The notes: generated from the letters alone by a model not told the origin. Positions 45,305 through 56,145 are shown, numbered from the stretch's first letter. The stretch is 64,000 nt of DNA from an uncultured Prevotellaceae bacterium (GCA_900318815.1 ONMA01000001.1:322554-386553); one strand, 5' to 3'. Translations and numbers: made by a program.

Positions 45305-46432
45305 ATGTATATACCTTTTTTAAGTTTAAAGGATGTGACGGCTCTGCATGGAGCAGAGATAAACGAGGCTGTAAGTCGCGTGGTGAATGGAGGCTGGTAT
45401 CTTCAGGGTAAGGAGAACGAGCTGTTTGAGAAACACTACTCAGAGTTTATTGGAACAAAACATACCGTTGGCTGTGCGAATGGGTTAGATGCCCTTATCT
45501 GGATTTTTCGTGCCTATATCGAAATGGGCGTGATGCAGCCGGGTGATGAGGTAATTGTACCTGCCAATACCTATATTGCCACCATTCTTGCTATTACGGA
45601 GAACGGGCTGAAGCCGATTCTCGTAGAGCCAAAGCCTAATTCATTGGAAATAGACGATGACTTGATTGAAGGTTTGATTACACCTAAGACTAAGGCTATC
45701 GCCATCGTGCATCTCTATGGTCGCAATGCCTATACAGAGAAGATAGGCGAGTTGTGCAAGAAGTATCACCTGAAACTCGTTGAGGATAATGCTCAGGCAC
45801 ATGGTTGCAAGCATACTGACGGGCGCTTGACTGGCAGCCTTGGGGATGCTGCTGGTCATAGCTTCTATCCTGGCAAGAACCTCGGGGCACTTGGTGATGG
45901 CGGAGCTGTTACCACGAATGACCCTGAGTTGGCTGCCGCTGTTCGTGCTTTGGCCAACTATGGCAGTCAGAAGAAGTATGTGTTCAAGTATGCAGGTCGC
46001 AACAGTCGTTTAGACGAGATTCAGGCTGCTGTGCTGGATGTGAAGTTGAAGTATTTAGTAGAGGACAATCAGCACCGAAAGGAGGTGGCCCATTATTATT
46101 ATGAGCATATCGACAACCCGCTGATTACTTTGCCTGACTTACTGCCTGACGAGCAGAACGTTTATCATCTGTTCCCGATTATTGTGAGAGGGAAGGAGAA
46201 TAGGGATAGACTTCATGATTATCTGGAGCAGAACGGCGTAGGAACTGTCTGTCATTATCCCATTGCGCCACACAAGCAGGAATGCTACGCCAAGGAGTCG
46301 TGGAATACCCCACAGTTGAGCTTGCCTATTACAGAGCGTTTGGCTGACGAGGAGTTAAGTTTGCCTATCGGACCGGCAATTACTTTGGACGAAGTGGCGC
46401 AAGTGGTCTCTCTGGTCAATCAGTTTAGATAA
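45305..46432 (+). CDS. DegT/DnrJ/EryC1-type sugar aminotransferase
   Basis: A 375-aa fold-type I PLP enzyme from ATG 45305 ([20 protein letters not shown]). Conserved features: '[16 protein letters not shown]', 'EDNAQAHGC' and the PLP-lysine motif '[20 protein letters not shown]'. '[20 protein letters not shown]' closes the family pattern. It resembles FdtB/QdtB-type transaminases that make 3-amino-3,6-dideoxy sugars. No other amino-sugar genes adjoin it, so it probably serves polysaccharide synthesis from a distance. It has its own promoter and terminator. Confidence 0.88.
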   Translation: MYIPFLSLKDVTALHGAEINEAVSRVVNGGWYLQGKENELFEKHYSEFIGTKHTVGCANGLDALIWIFRAYIEMGVMQPGDEVIVPANTYIATILAITENGLKPILVEPKPNSLEIDDDLIEGLITPKTKAIAIVHLYGRNAYTEKIGELCKKYHLKLVEDNAQAHGCKHTDGRLTGSLGDAAGHSFYPGKNLGALGDGGAVTTNDPELAAAVRALANYGSQKKYVFKYAGRNSRLDEIQAAVLDVKLKYLVEDNQHRKEVAHYYYEHIDNPLITLPDLLPDEQNVYHLFPIIVRGKENRDRLHDYLEQNGVGTVCHYPIAPHKQECYAKESWNTPQLSLPITERLADEELSLPIGPAITLDEVAQVVSLVNQFR

Positions 46433-46460
46433 ATGGTCACGCTATCATGGTGTGATAAGA

Positions 46461-46501
46461 AAATGTCCAAATACAGGTTTCGGACCCGTATTTGGACATT
46501 T
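46461..46501 (+). terminator. Bidirectional terminator between convergent genes
   Basis: AAATGTCCAAATAC (46461-46474) and GTATTTGGACATTT (46488-46501) form a perfect 14-bp stem with a 13-nt loop, between the aminotransferase and phosphorylase genes. Confidence 0.82.
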
Positions 46502-46534
46502 ACTTATTGATCTGTTCCTATCAGGGAAAGATGA

Positions 46535-49105
46535 TTAGAAGTTGGGGAGTTCGAGCCACTTCACGTAGCAGAAATCCTGACGGTGAGGCAGGTTCTTGTT
46601 CTTCGGGAACATACGGACGGCACTTCTGTACTGGCCAGCCTGACGGGGAGCCAGGGTTGCCTCGAAGGTATAGTTGTTACCCTCATGGTCAACCATCTTC
46701 AGCGGCTCAATGCTGTAGATGCGCTCCTCGCCGTTCTTGTCGGTGTAGACGTTGACCTTCTCCAGACCGATGGCATCGTCGAGACCCTGCTCGTTGATGA
46801 CATAGCGCAGCGTGTACTTCTCGCCCGTCTGAATGCCTGCTGCGGGATAGTCCCACTCGGAACTTACTACGTTGATAGCGTCCCAACGCTCTGCGACGAT
46901 TTCCTTCCACTGGGCAATCTCCTTGGCCAGCTGGTTGTTGTTCTTCGAGATTTGGGCAAAGCGCTTGGCTTCCTTCTCGTAGAACTTCGAATAGTAGTCG
47001 TCGAGTTGACGCTTCATCGTGTAGTGCGGGGCAATCTGGGCAATCGAGTTCTTGATGACCTGAATCCAGCCCTCTGAGATACCCTGCTCGTTCTTCTTAT
47101 AGTAGAGAGGAACAATTTCGTTCTCCAACAACGAGTAGATGGTTGCGGCGTCGAGCTGATCCTGATAGCCCTGATTCTGGTAGGTACGCTTCTCGGTGAG
47201 AGCCCATCCGGCACCCTCACGATAGCCCTCAAGCCACCATCCGTCCTTTACGGAGAGGTTCACGACACCGTTCATCTCGGCCTTCTCGCCCGACGTACCC
47301 GAAGCCTCCAGCGGACGGGTCGGCGTGTTCATCCAAATATCAACGCCCGATACGAGACGACGAGCCAGCAGGAAGTCGTAATCCTCAAGGAAGATGATCT
47401 TGCCCTGGAACTCCTCGCGCTGCGAAATCTCGAAGATGCGCTTGATGAGTCCCTGTCCGGCTCCGTCGGCAGGATGAGCCTTACCAGCGAAGAGGAAGAT
47501 GACGGGATGCTCGGGATTGTTCACGATCTTGGACAGACGAGCCTCGTCGGTGAACAGCAGGTGAGCACGCTTGTAGGTTGCAAAGCGACGGCAGAAACCG
47601 ATGACCAGAGCGTTGGGATTCATCCTCTCCAACAGCTTGACCACGCGCGAGGGTTCGCCCTGGTTCTTGAGCCATGTGTCGCGGAACTGCACCTTGATGT
47701 AGTCGAAGAGCTTCTGCTTGAGTGCCATGCGGGTAGCCCAGATTTCCTCGTTGGGCACATTGTAGATGCCTTCCCAGATGCTCTGGTTCGACTGGTCGGA
47801 CATGAAGTTCTTGTCGAAATACTTCTCGTAGAGCTGACGCCACTCGGTAGCTGCCCATGTGGGGAAGTGTACGCCGTTGGTGACGTAGCCCACGTGGTTC
47901 TCCTCGGGATAGTAGCCGTTCCAGATGCCTGAGAACATCTTCTGGCTGACCCATCCATGCAGCTTCGACACGCCGTTGACCTCCTGACAGGTGTTGCAGG
48001 CGAAGGTCGACATACAGAACTTCTCGCCGTGGTCATCGGGATTGGTGCGGCCCATGCCGATGAACTCGTCCCAGGAGATGCCGAGACGCTGGGGATAACT
48101 GCCCATATACTTGCCGAAGAGGCCCTCGTCGAAGTAGTCGTGGCCGGCGGGTACAGGTGTGTGTACGGTGTAGAGACCGCTGGCACGCACCAGCTCCATA
48201 GCCTGATTGAAGGTAAGTCCCTCATCGATATAGTCGCACAGACGCTGCAGGTTGCACAGGGCAGCGTGGCCCTCATTGCAATGATAGATTTCTTTCTTGA
48301 TGCCCAGCTTCTTCAGGGTGAGCACACCACCGATACCCAGCAGGATCTCCTGCTTCAGACGATTCTCCCAGTCGCCGCCATAAAGTGAGTGAGTGATGGG
48401 CTTGTCGAAGTCTGAGTTCATTTCGTTGTCGGTGTCGAGCAGGTAGAGCTTGATACGGCCTACGTTGACCACCCACACGTATGCATGTACCTGATAGTTG
48501 GTGTAGGGCACGCTGACCACCACGGGATTGCCCTCTTCATCCACAACGCGCTCAATAGGCAGCAAGTTGAAGTTCTGGGCTTCGTACTTGGCAATCTGCT
48601 GACCGTCCATCGACAGGCTCTGGGTGAAATAGCCGAAACGATAGAGGAAACCTACAGCCACCATGTCTACGTTGGAGTCGCTGGCTTCCTTCAGATAGTC
48701 GCCGGCCAGCATGCCTAAGCCACCCGAATAGATTTTCAGGGCCGAGTGCATGCCGTACTCCATTGAGAAATAGGCCACCGAGGGGCGTTTCTTATCAGGC
48801 TCCACATCCATATAACGACGGAACTGTTTGTAAACATCCTTGATGCGCTTCATCAGAACCTTGTCCTTGATAATCTCCTCCTTGCGGGCAAAGCTCATGC
48901 GCTCAAGGAGCATCACGGGATTGTGCTTCACATCGTGATATAGCTCAGGGTCGAGGTCACGGAACAGGTCGCGAGCCTCATAGTTCCATACCCACCACAG
49001 ATTGTGGGCAATCTCGTCGAGACACTTCAACTCTTCGGGAAGGCTCGATTTTACGGTCAACTCTTTCCACTGTGGAGCGTTGACATAGTCTGCTTTAATT
49101 TTCAT
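46535..49105 (-). CDS. glgP: Alpha-glucan (glycogen) phosphorylase
   Basis: An 856-aa GT35 enzyme. The N-terminal DUF3417 region ('[20 protein letters not shown]') is typical of the TIGR02094 alpha-glucan phosphorylase branch. Catalytic core: '[15 protein letters not shown]', '[20 protein letters not shown]' near the PLP and phosphate site. A C-terminal extension (about residues 740-856) ends with '[13 protein letters not shown]' and looks beta-rich. It releases glucose-1-phosphate from glycogen. It follows the glycogen synthase gene by 52 bp, giving a synthesis/breakdown pair on one transcript. Confidence 0.93.
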   Translation of the reverse strand: MKIKADYVNAPQWKELTVKSSLPEELKCLDEIAHNLWWVWNYEARDLFRDLDPELYHDVKHNPVMLLERMSFARKEEIIKDKVLMKRIKDVYKQFRRYMDVEPDKKRPSVAYFSMEYGMHSALKIYSGGLGMLAGDYLKEASDSNVDMVAVGFLYRFGYFTQSLSMDGQQIAKYEAQNFNLLPIERVVDEEGNPVVVSVPYTNYQVHAYVWVVNVGRIKLYLLDTDNEMNSDFDKPITHSLYGGDWENRLKQEILLGIGGVLTLKKLGIKKEIYHCNEGHAALCNLQRLCDYIDEGLTFNQAMELVRASGLYTVHTPVPAGHDYFDEGLFGKYMGSYPQRLGISWDEFIGMGRTNPDDHGEKFCMSTFACNTCQEVNGVSKLHGWVSQKMFSGIWNGYYPEENHVGYVTNGVHFPTWAATEWRQLYEKYFDKNFMSDQSNQSIWEGIYNVPNEEIWATRMALKQKLFDYIKVQFRDTWLKNQGEPSRVVKLLERMNPNALVIGFCRRFATYKRAHLLFTDEARLSKIVNNPEHPVIFLFAGKAHPADGAGQGLIKRIFEISQREEFQGKIIFLEDYDFLLARRLVSGVDIWMNTPTRPLEASGTSGEKAEMNGVVNLSVKDGWWLEGYREGAGWALTEKRTYQNQGYQDQLDAATIYSLLENEIVPLYYKKNEQGISEGWIQVIKNSIAQIAPHYTMKRQLDDYYSKFYEKEAKRFAQISKNNNQLAKEIAQWKEIVAERWDAINVVSSEWDYPAAGIQTGEKYTLRYVINEQGLDDAIGLEKVNVYTDKNGEERIYSIEPLKMVDHEGNNYTFEATLAPRQAGQYRSAVRMFPKNKNLPHRQDFCYVKWLELPNF

Positions 49106-49157
49106 ATTATAAAATAATTACAGGGTTTTACTTAATTATATATTTGAATTTCTACAA

Positions 49158-50906
49158 CTATTGCTCCGCCTCTTGCAAACGCTTCTCAGCTTTACTCAAT
49201 GCAATGTCGTAGGCCTCATAATAGTACTTGATGAAATGGCTCCAGAGTGCCTTCTTCGACAGGCTACCAGCGGCTTTGCGGCATTTTTCGACATCTTTCT
49301 CCGTGAGACCAGAATAGTAGGAAACGGTGTCCTTGATGATGTCGGCCACTTCGGAATAGTTGTAGTCCGTGCGATGGATCACTTTCACGCCATCGGCAAT
49401 CTCACCAGCATGGCCAAACTCCTTGTTGACCCAGAGGCCAAAGCCAGCCAAATCGGTAGTAATGCAAGGCACTTTGAAAGCGATAGCCTCAAGAGGCGTA
49501 TAGCCCCAAGGCTCGTAGTAGGAGGGATAGATGCAAAGGTCATTGCCCAGCACCATATCGTAATAGCTCAGATTGAGTATGCCGTCCTTGCCGTCAAGGT
49601 AGCAAGGCAGGAAGATGACCTTCACCTTGTCTTCCTTCCGGTTGTGCATGTCATAGAACTTCATCATGTTAAGCACGTTGTCGTGCCCCATGTTGTGAAG
49701 CCAGTGAGTAATCATGGGAACCTCGAGGGGTGCATCCCAAACACGCGGCGGCATGGCACTGAGCCGTTCCTTCAGATCCTGTCGAGGCTCACCCACCCAT
49801 CCGGGTACCTCAATGAAAGCCAAGACCTTCTTCTTCAGGTCGCGGTCGCGCAAAAGGCGGTTCATCGACTCAATGAAAACGTCAATACCCTTATTGCGGA
49901 ACTCATAGCGCCCCGAGGTTGAGACAATCAGCGTGTCATCGTCGAGTTGTTCACCAAGCAATGCGTTGGCCACCTCAAGCATCTTGCGACGCGCCAGCTT
50001 GCGCTTGCGGCCAAAGGCTGCTGTCTTAGGTACAAAACTGTCATCGAAGCCATTGGGCAGTACCACGTCAACGGGCTTGTCGAGCAGTTCCTCACATTCA
50101 TGGGCGGTAATGTCGCTTACTGTAGTGAAACAGTCCACATTCCACGCTGTCTGCTTCTCGATAGAATGCTTCGACTCCATGTTCAGCTCGCCAGCCATCT
50201 GGTCGCCGTTGTAGGCAAAGAGATAATCGTAGAGGGGCTTCTGGTTGCCTGCGATGGAGCGGCCAATGCTTGTGGCATGAGTGGTGAAGATGGTTGCTAT
50301 CTGAGGCAGTTTCTCTTTGATATACAGGGCACCCAAGCCACACATCCACTCATTAGCATGATAAATCACCTTCATAGGCTTAGCTGTCGAAGCAGGATAA
50401 TCATCTTTGGATTCAAAAGCAAACGCCAATGCCTCCCCGTTCATCTTCTGCTTCTCCATCAGGTAATTGTACATACTCTCCACCACCAACGCAGCGGCGT
50501 AGGAGAACATGGAAGAGTCGTCATAGTCACCGTAGGCATGGAGCGAATCCACCTGATACTGATGCCATAACCATGTGTAAATCTCGTTTTTCTTTTCAAA
50601 GTAAGGTTTGAAATCGACAAGGATAGCTATTGGTTTGCCAGGTATGGTCCACCGACCTACTCTTACGTTAATGCCCTGTTCCTTCGCTTCCCATTGCCAT
50701 TCTGCGAAAAGCGTCTTGTCTTCCAAAAAATAGGGACTCTCCTGTTCCTGCCAGAAATCAGGGCCGATAAAAATGATGTTGTCGCCGAAGCGTTCCTGCA
50801 AAGTCTTTGCACGCGAAGAAAGAACGGTGTATATACCACCTACTTTATTACAAACTTCCCAACTCGATTCAAAGATGTAATCCGGAACTAATACTTTATT
50901 ATTCAT
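49158..50906 (-). CDS. Glycogen synthase, GT3-type
   Basis: A 582-aa GT-B enzyme beginning 'PDYIFESSWEVCNKVGGIYT', with the KVGGI nucleotide-sugar motif of eukaryote-like (GT3) glycogen synthases rather than GlgA. The C-terminal domain has 'PSYYEPWGYTPLEAIAFKVP' with the E-x7-E type pair. It extends glycogen chains from UDP-glucose or ADP-glucose; the donor is unresolved. No branching enzyme gene lies in the window. It precedes glgP in the same direction. Confidence 0.9.
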   Translation of the reverse strand: MNNKVLVPDYIFESSWEVCNKVGGIYTVLSSRAKTLQERFGDNIIFIGPDFWQEQESPYFLEDKTLFAEWQWEAKEQGINVRVGRWTIPGKPIAILVDFKPYFEKKNEIYTWLWHQYQVDSLHAYGDYDDSSMFSYAAALVVESMYNYLMEKQKMNGEALAFAFESKDDYPASTAKPMKVIYHANEWMCGLGALYIKEKLPQIATIFTTHATSIGRSIAGNQKPLYDYLFAYNGDQMAGELNMESKHSIEKQTAWNVDCFTTVSDITAHECEELLDKPVDVVLPNGFDDSFVPKTAAFGRKRKLARRKMLEVANALLGEQLDDDTLIVSTSGRYEFRNKGIDVFIESMNRLLRDRDLKKKVLAFIEVPGWVGEPRQDLKERLSAMPPRVWDAPLEVPMITHWLHNMGHDNVLNMMKFYDMHNRKEDKVKVIFLPCYLDGKDGILNLSYYDMVLGNDLCIYPSYYEPWGYTPLEAIAFKVPCITTDLAGFGLWVNKEFGHAGEIADGVKVIHRTDYNYSEVADIIKDTVSYYSGLTEKDVEKCRKAAGSLSKKALWSHFIKYYYEAYDIALSKAEKRLQEAEQ

Positions 50907-50928
50907 TGTCTTTGTTTATAAACGCCTG

Positions 50929-50936
50929 CAAAGGTA
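50929..50936 (-). promoter_or_regulatory. -7 element for the glycogen operon
   Basis: TACCTTTG on the minus strand, 22 bp before the glycogen synthase ATG. No convincing -33 element. Confidence 0.48.
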
Positions 50937-51038
50937 CAATAAAAAATCAAAAAAAAGCATTTTCTAAGCATTTATTTTTCTCTTATATGCTACAAATTGA
51001 TTTATTTATGTTACCTTTGTAAACAAAAAGAAAAAACT

Positions 51039-51464
51039 ATGAAGCGAATGTGTCTTTTTGGGGTCTTTTTGGCCCTCTTTCAATTACTGTATGCTCAGTC
51101 GGATTCCACCACGTTCAGAGGTCGTTTTGAAAACAAGGAGTTCAACATCTATATGTGTATCAACTTTTACGACAAGAACATACAGATACCCGGACAGGAG
51201 TATTACGGAGACCTGCCTGGCTATTTAGGCAAAGTGAACAATCCCTTCTGCTGGGTTTTCGTCGATGTCAACCTGAAATCGGAGAAGGAAGCCAAGCTCA
51301 CCATCGTCAACGACTATGGTTCGGAAGATCTCACCGCCACGCTCTTACGGCAGAACGACTCCGTCTATCTGTTGCGACAAGATGCTGGTAGTGCCATCAA
51401 GATTCCGCGCGACCGCAAATGGTTCAAGTTGCCCAAAAACATAGAATTTAGGCGTGCCAAATGA
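51039..51464 (+). CDS. Small exported protein of unknown function
   Basis: A 141-aa protein from ATG 51039 (MKRMCLFGVFLALFQLLYAQ), a signal peptide. The mature part is beta-rich with 'TTFRGRFENKEFNIYMCINF' and 'DRKWFKLPKNIEF'. I do not recognise a family. An upstream in-frame ATG (50997) would precede the TACCTTTG element at 51012-51019 and is unlikely. Confidence 0.68.
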   Translation: MKRMCLFGVFLALFQLLYAQSDSTTFRGRFENKEFNIYMCINFYDKNIQIPGQEYYGDLPGYLGKVNNPFCWVFVDVNLKSEKEAKLTIVNDYGSEDLTATLLRQNDSVYLLRQDAGSAIKIPRDRKWFKLPKNIEFRRAK

Positions 51465-51526
51465 CAACATGCCCCTATTTTATATATTTTAATAGGTAAA
51501 ACCAATATTAATTAGCAAAAATAACG

Positions 51527-51534
51527 TAACTTTG
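51527..51534 (+). promoter_or_regulatory. -7 element for the aminopeptidase P gene
   Basis: TAACTTTG, 30 bp before the ATG at 51565. No clear -33 element. Confidence 0.48.
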
Positions 51535-51564
51535 CACCTGATTTATCAATAATACACCATAATT

Positions 51565-52962
51565 ATGTTTAACAAGGAAACTTATATACGACGTCGTGCC
51601 GAGCTGAAACGCCTCATGGGTTCGGGTCTCATCCTGCTGCCCGGCAACAATGAGTCGCCGGCCAACTATCCTGCCAACGGTTACTCACCATTCCGTCAGG
51701 ACTCATCATTTCTTTACTACTTCGGACAGCATCGCGACGGTCTGGTGGGTGTCATCGACGTAGACAACGACCGCGACCTGCTCATTGGCGACGATATTGA
51801 CATTGAGGATATTGTATGGATGGGCTTTGTGCCCAGCGTGAGCGACCTGGCCGCACAGGTGGGCATCGTGGAGACCGCCCCGATGAAGGAGCTGAGCAAT
51901 ATCGTGGGCGAGGCTAAGAAGAGTGGACGCACCATTCACTATCTGCCTCCCTATCGTCACGACACGATGATTATGCTCATGGACTTATTAGGTATCCATC
52001 CATCACAGCAGAAGGCCTCTGCCTCGGTAGAGCTGATCAAGGCGGTGGTGAAGATGCGTTCGAGAAAGGAGATACAGGAGATTGATGCCATCGAACGTGC
52101 CTGCAACGTTGGCTATGAGATGCACACCAAGGCCCAGAAGCTCATAGAACCTGATGTCACCGAGCGCCACGTAGCCAGTCAGGTAGACAGCATAGCCCGC
52201 TCTCTGGCTCAGGGAGTATCTTTTGCCACCATCCTCACACAGCATGGCGAGATTATGCACGGCAATCCCAGCGATGCCAAGCTGGAGGAAGGCCGTCTGG
52301 TGATTTGCGATGCAGGCTGCGAACTCGATGACTATTGCTCCGACAATACCCGTACTATGCCCGTGAGCGGGGACTTCACCCAACAGCAGCTCGAAATCTA
52401 CAGTATTGTCGAGGAGTGCCACGACTATGTGCTGCAGGTGGCAAAGCCCGACGTGAAGTATATGGACGTACACTTTGCCGTTTGCCGACTGATGACCGAA
52501 CGCCTGAAGGAACTCGGTTTGATGAAGGGCGACGTCGACGAGGCCGTGCGTGCTGGTGCCCATGCTATGTTCTTCCCTCACGGACTGGGCCACATGATGG
52601 GCATGGACGTACACGATATGGAGGGACTGGGGCAGATTTACGTAGGCTTCGACGACGAGACTCGCCCCAACCTGGAACAGTTCGGCACCAACTGCCTACG
52701 CATGGGACGCCGTTTGGAACCTGGATTTGTGGTCACCGACGAGCCAGGCATCTACTTCATACCCCACCTCATTGACCTGTGGCGGTCGCAGAAACATTGT
52801 GCCGACTTCCTCTGTTTCGATAAAATCGAGGCCTACAGGGACTTCGGAGGTATTCGCATCGAGGACGACCTGCTCATTACCGAGGGTAGCTGCCGCTTCC
52901 TTGGCCACAAACGCATACCTTACCATCCAAATGATATGGAATTATTCCGACTTCCATTCTAA
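51565..52962 (+). CDS. Xaa-Pro aminopeptidase (family M24)
   Basis: A 465-aa enzyme that removes N-terminal residues preceding proline. The N-terminal pita-bread-associated domain is followed by the catalytic fold with all metal ligands in place: 'VICDAGCELDDYCSDNTRTM' (two Asp), 'FFPHGLGHMMGMDVHD' (His), 'VTDEPGIYF' (Glu) and 'GGIRIEDDLLITEG' (Glu). No signal peptide. The C1 peptidase gene starts 29 bp downstream, so both may serve peptide breakdown. Confidence 0.93.
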   Translation: MFNKETYIRRRAELKRLMGSGLILLPGNNESPANYPANGYSPFRQDSSFLYYFGQHRDGLVGVIDVDNDRDLLIGDDIDIEDIVWMGFVPSVSDLAAQVGIVETAPMKELSNIVGEAKKSGRTIHYLPPYRHDTMIMLMDLLGIHPSQQKASASVELIKAVVKMRSRKEIQEIDAIERACNVGYEMHTKAQKLIEPDVTERHVASQVDSIARSLAQGVSFATILTQHGEIMHGNPSDAKLEEGRLVICDAGCELDDYCSDNTRTMPVSGDFTQQQLEIYSIVEECHDYVLQVAKPDVKYMDVHFAVCRLMTERLKELGLMKGDVDEAVRAGAHAMFFPHGLGHMMGMDVHDMEGLGQIYVGFDDETRPNLEQFGTNCLRMGRRLEPGFVVTDEPGIYFIPHLIDLWRSQKHCADFLCFDKIEAYRDFGGIRIEDDLLITEGSCRFLGHKRIPYHPNDMELFRLPF

Positions 52963-52991
52963 AGAATTAAACTATACCATAATTAATAAAA

Positions 52992-54194
52992 ATGAAGAAA
53001 ATTCTATCACTTGCGCTACTGGCCATGCTGGCTACTGGCGCACAGGCAGAGGAGAAAAAAGATTCTGCCGCATCGAACAAACCAGTATTCACCACCATCA
53101 AGGAGATTCCCGTCACCTCGATGAAAGACCAGAACCGCTCGGGCACCTGCTGGGACTATTCGACCCTGAGCTACTTTGAGGCTGAGATTCTGAAGGCTAC
53201 GGGCAAGAAGTACGACCTCTGCGAGAGCTTTGTGGCCAACAAGACCTACATGGAACGTGCCATCCAGGTGGTTCGCTATCATGGCGACTGCCAGTTTGCA
53301 CAAGGAGGAAGTGCAGAGGATGTGCTGGCTACGCTGAAGAACCACGGCATTTGCCCCGAGGAAGCAATGCCTTTCCCCGGCTCACTCTACGGCGACTCGC
53401 TGAACAACTTCAATGAGTTCTTCTCGCTCTTAGAGCCCTACGTGGCTGCCATCTCGAAGAGTTCAGCCAAGAAAATTTCGAACCAGTGGAAGGTGGGACT
53501 GCAAGGCATACTGGATGCCTATTTAGGCAAGTGCCCCGAGGAGTTCATGTTTGAGGGCAAGAAGTACACCCCGAAGTCGTTCATGGCCTCGTTAGGCATT
53601 AACCTCGACGACTATGTGAGCATCACCAGCTACACCCACCACCCCTTCTATACGGCTTTCGCCGTAGAGGTGCAGGACAACTGGCGCTTCCCGCTGAGCT
53701 ACAACCTGCCTATGGACGAGATGATGAAGATCATAGACAATGCCGTTGAAAATGGTTACACCATTGCCTGGGGCGGCGACGTGAGCGAGGACGGCTTTAC
53801 TCGTCAGGGACTGGCCTACGCCGTCGACGGCAAGGCTGCACAGAGCCTGCGTGGCAGCGACATGGCCCGCTGGCTGAAACTGGCTCCCGCCAAGAAGCGC
53901 GACATCATCGACTCGCTGGGTTGCAACGTGCCCGAGGTGATTCCCACACAGGAGATGCGTCAGGAGCGCTTCGACAACTGGGAACTGACCGACGACCACG
54001 GTATGCACATCTTCGGCCTGGCCAAGGATCAGAACGGCAAGGAGTACTATATGGTGAAGAACTCTTGGGGCGAAAGTGGCGATTACAAGGGCGTGTGGTA
54101 CATGACCAAGGCATTCATTGCCGCCAACACGATGGACTTCCTCGTCAACAAGAATGCCATTCCCAAAGACATCCGCAAGAAGCTGGGAATCTAA
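52992..54194 (+). CDS. C1-type aminopeptidase (bleomycin hydrolase-like)
   Basis: A 400-aa protein with a signal peptide ('ILSLALLAMLATGAQA'), so it acts outside the cytoplasm. The papain-fold active site of the PepC/bleomycin hydrolase branch is intact: 'NRSGTCWDYSTLSYFEAEIL' with Cys53, 'DDHGMHIFGLAKDQ' with His, and 'YMVKNSWGESGDY' with Asn. Typical PepC is cytoplasmic; exported forms are common in Bacteroidetes. A terminator hairpin follows. Confidence 0.9.
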   Translation: MKKILSLALLAMLATGAQAEEKKDSAASNKPVFTTIKEIPVTSMKDQNRSGTCWDYSTLSYFEAEILKATGKKYDLCESFVANKTYMERAIQVVRYHGDCQFAQGGSAEDVLATLKNHGICPEEAMPFPGSLYGDSLNNFNEFFSLLEPYVAAISKSSAKKISNQWKVGLQGILDAYLGKCPEEFMFEGKKYTPKSFMASLGINLDDYVSITSYTHHPFYTAFAVEVQDNWRFPLSYNLPMDEMMKIIDNAVENGYTIAWGGDVSEDGFTRQGLAYAVDGKAAQSLRGSDMARWLKLAPAKKRDIIDSLGCNVPEVIPTQEMRQERFDNWELTDDHGMHIFGLAKDQNGKEYYMVKNSWGESGDYKGVWYMTKAFIAANTMDFLVNKNAIPKDIRKKLGI

Positions 54195-54220
54195 TCCTGA
54201 ATACTATATAATTGGTAAAA

Positions 54221-54259
54221 ACGGAAGTTATCTGTTAAAATTCATACAGAAACTTCCGT
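54221..54259 (+). terminator. Rho-independent terminator after the C1 peptidase gene
   Basis: ACGGAAGTT (54221-54229) pairs with AACTTCCGT (54251-54259), with further inner pairing (TCTGT/ACAGA), then a run of T. Confidence 0.8.
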
Positions 54260-54382
54260 TTTTTCGTTTTTTCTTTGTACCTTTACACGCTAAATTGCCA
54301 TAATAGGCACTGGCACCATGGGTTTTTATGGCATACGACCCCATGAAGCGTGATAGAAAAAAAAGAAAAAACAATATATATA

Positions 54383-56110
54383 ATGGACTCAAAATGGAAT
54401 TACGAAACTCAAACACCCGAGCGAAAGCAGGCGGCTAAGGAACTGGCCGAGAAGATAGGCATGAGTCCCATCATGGCCCATCTGCTCATGCGCCGAGGTA
54501 TTCGCACCGAAAGCGCGGCCAAACGATTCTTCCGCCCCATGCTGAGCGAACTCATCGACCCGTTCCTGATGAACGACATGGACATTGCAGTAGACCGACT
54601 GAACGATGCCATGGGACGTAAGGAACGCATCATGGTCTATGGCGACTATGATGTCGACGGGTGTACGGCAGTGGCTCTGGTCTACAAGTTCCTGCTACAA
54701 TTCTACTCGAACATCGAGTATTACATTCCCGACCGCTATGAAGAGGGCTACGGCATCAGCAAGAAAGGTCTCGACTATGCCGCCTCCGTAGGGGTGAAAC
54801 TCATCATCGTGCTCGACTGCGGCATCAAGGCCATCGACGAGATTGCCTACGCCAAGTCGTTGGGCATCGACTTCATCATCTGCGACCACCACGTGCCCGA
54901 TGACGAACTGCCTTGCGCTGTGGCCATCCTCAATCCGAAGCGGGCTGACTCTACCTATCCTTTTAAAGACCTCTGTGGCTGTGGCGTAGGCTTCAAGTTC
55001 ATGCAGGCCTTTGCCAAGAACAACGGCATCCCCTTCTCGCAACTCATTCCCCTGCTCGACTTCTGTGCCGTCAGCATTGCTGCCGACATTGTCTCGGTCA
55101 TGGGCGAGAACCGTATTCTGGCCTTCCACGGCCTGAAGCAACTCAATCAGAACCCATCGGTGGGACTGAAGAGCATCATCGAGATTAGCGGACTCACCGG
55201 GCGCGACATCACCATGAGCGACATCGTCTTCAAAATCGGGCCGCGTATCAATGCCTCGGGCCGCGTGCAGAACGGTACTGAGACGGTTGACTTGCTTGTG
55301 GAAAAGGATTTCCAGAAGGCCCTGGCCGATGCTACACACATCAACCAGTATAACGAGCAACGCAAGGACATTGACAAACAAATGACCGAAGAGGCCAACC
55401 AGATTGTAGAACGACTCGAAAGTCAGGAACATCAACCGGCCATCGTGCTCTACGACGAGAACTGGACCAAAGGTGTTGTGGGCATCGTTGCCTCACGTCT
55501 CACGGAAATCTACTATCGCCCCACCGTCGTTCTCACCCGTTCAGGCGACCTGGCCAGCGGATCGGCCAGGAGCGTGGCTGGCTACGACATCCACGATGCC
55601 ATCAAGTCGTGCCGCGACCTGCTTACCAACTTCGGTGGTCATACCTACGCCGTGGGTCTCTCCATGCCCATAGAGAACGTGCCGGAATTCCGTCGGCGTT
55701 TCCAGCAGTATGTGAGTGAGCATATCTTGCCCGAACAGACTGAGGCCATGCTCGAAATCGAGGAGGTCATCGACTTCAAGGATATTACCAAGAAGCTGCA
55801 CAACGACCTGCGCAAGCTGGCACCTTACGGCCCATGCAATGAGAAACCGCTCTTCTGCACCCGCAACGTCTATGATTACGGCACATCGAAAGTGGTGGGC
55901 AAGCAGCAGGAACATATCAAACTGGAACTGGTAGACTCGCGTTCGTCCAACGTTATGAACGGCATTGCCTTTGGCCAGAGTTCCTCTGCCCGCTACATCA
56001 AGTCAAAGCGTTCGTTTGATATTGTCTATACCATCGAAGAAAATATCTATAAGCGAGGCGAGGTTCAGTTGCAAATCGAGGGAATCAAGCCCTCAGATGA
56101 GGAGGAGTGA
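54383..56110 (+). CDS. recJ: Single-stranded-DNA-specific exonuclease RecJ
   Basis: A 575-aa DHH-family 5'-3' exonuclease from ATG 54383 (MDSKWNYETQTPERKQAAKE). Catalytic DHH-superfamily motifs are present: 'VYGDYDVDGCTAVALVYKF', 'IIVLDCGIKAID', 'FIICDHHVPDDE' and the DHHA1 glycine motif 'FGGHTYAVGLSM'. It acts with RecQ in recombinational repair; recQ starts 24 bp after its stop. The stop codon is at the edge of the heptad array. Confidence 0.94.
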   Translation: MDSKWNYETQTPERKQAAKELAEKIGMSPIMAHLLMRRGIRTESAAKRFFRPMLSELIDPFLMNDMDIAVDRLNDAMGRKERIMVYGDYDVDGCTAVALVYKFLLQFYSNIEYYIPDRYEEGYGISKKGLDYAASVGVKLIIVLDCGIKAIDEIAYAKSLGIDFIICDHHVPDDELPCAVAILNPKRADSTYPFKDLCGCGVGFKFMQAFAKNNGIPFSQLIPLLDFCAVSIAADIVSVMGENRILAFHGLKQLNQNPSVGLKSIIEISGLTGRDITMSDIVFKIGPRINASGRVQNGTETVDLLVEKDFQKALADATHINQYNEQRKDIDKQMTEEANQIVERLESQEHQPAIVLYDENWTKGVVGIVASRLTEIYYRPTVVLTRSGDLASGSARSVAGYDIHDAIKSCRDLLTNFGGHTYAVGLSMPIENVPEFRRRFQQYVSEHILPEQTEAMLEIEEVIDFKDITKKLHNDLRKLAPYGPCNEKPLFCTRNVYDYGTSKVVGKQQEHIKLELVDSRSSNVMNGIAFGQSSSARYIKSKRSFDIVYTIEENIYKRGEVQLQIEGIKPSDEEE

Positions 56111-56145
56111 AGAATGAAGAGTGAAGAGTGAAGAATGAAGAGTGA
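56111..56145 (+). repeat. Heptanucleotide (AGARTGA) tandem array between recJ and recQ
   Basis: Five perfect-register heptads: AGAATGA, AGAGTGA, AGAGTGA, AGAATGA, AGAGTGA. A related GGAGTGA at 56104-56110 contains the recJ stop. The recQ ATG (56135) lies in the fourth heptad; another ATG at 56114 opens five codons and stops at 56129-56131. The same heptads occur at 43271-43401. Confidence 0.88.

Noticed and set aside
56111-56145. CRISPR-like repeats
   Set aside because: Units are seven bases, directly adjacent and without spacers; no cas genes are nearby.
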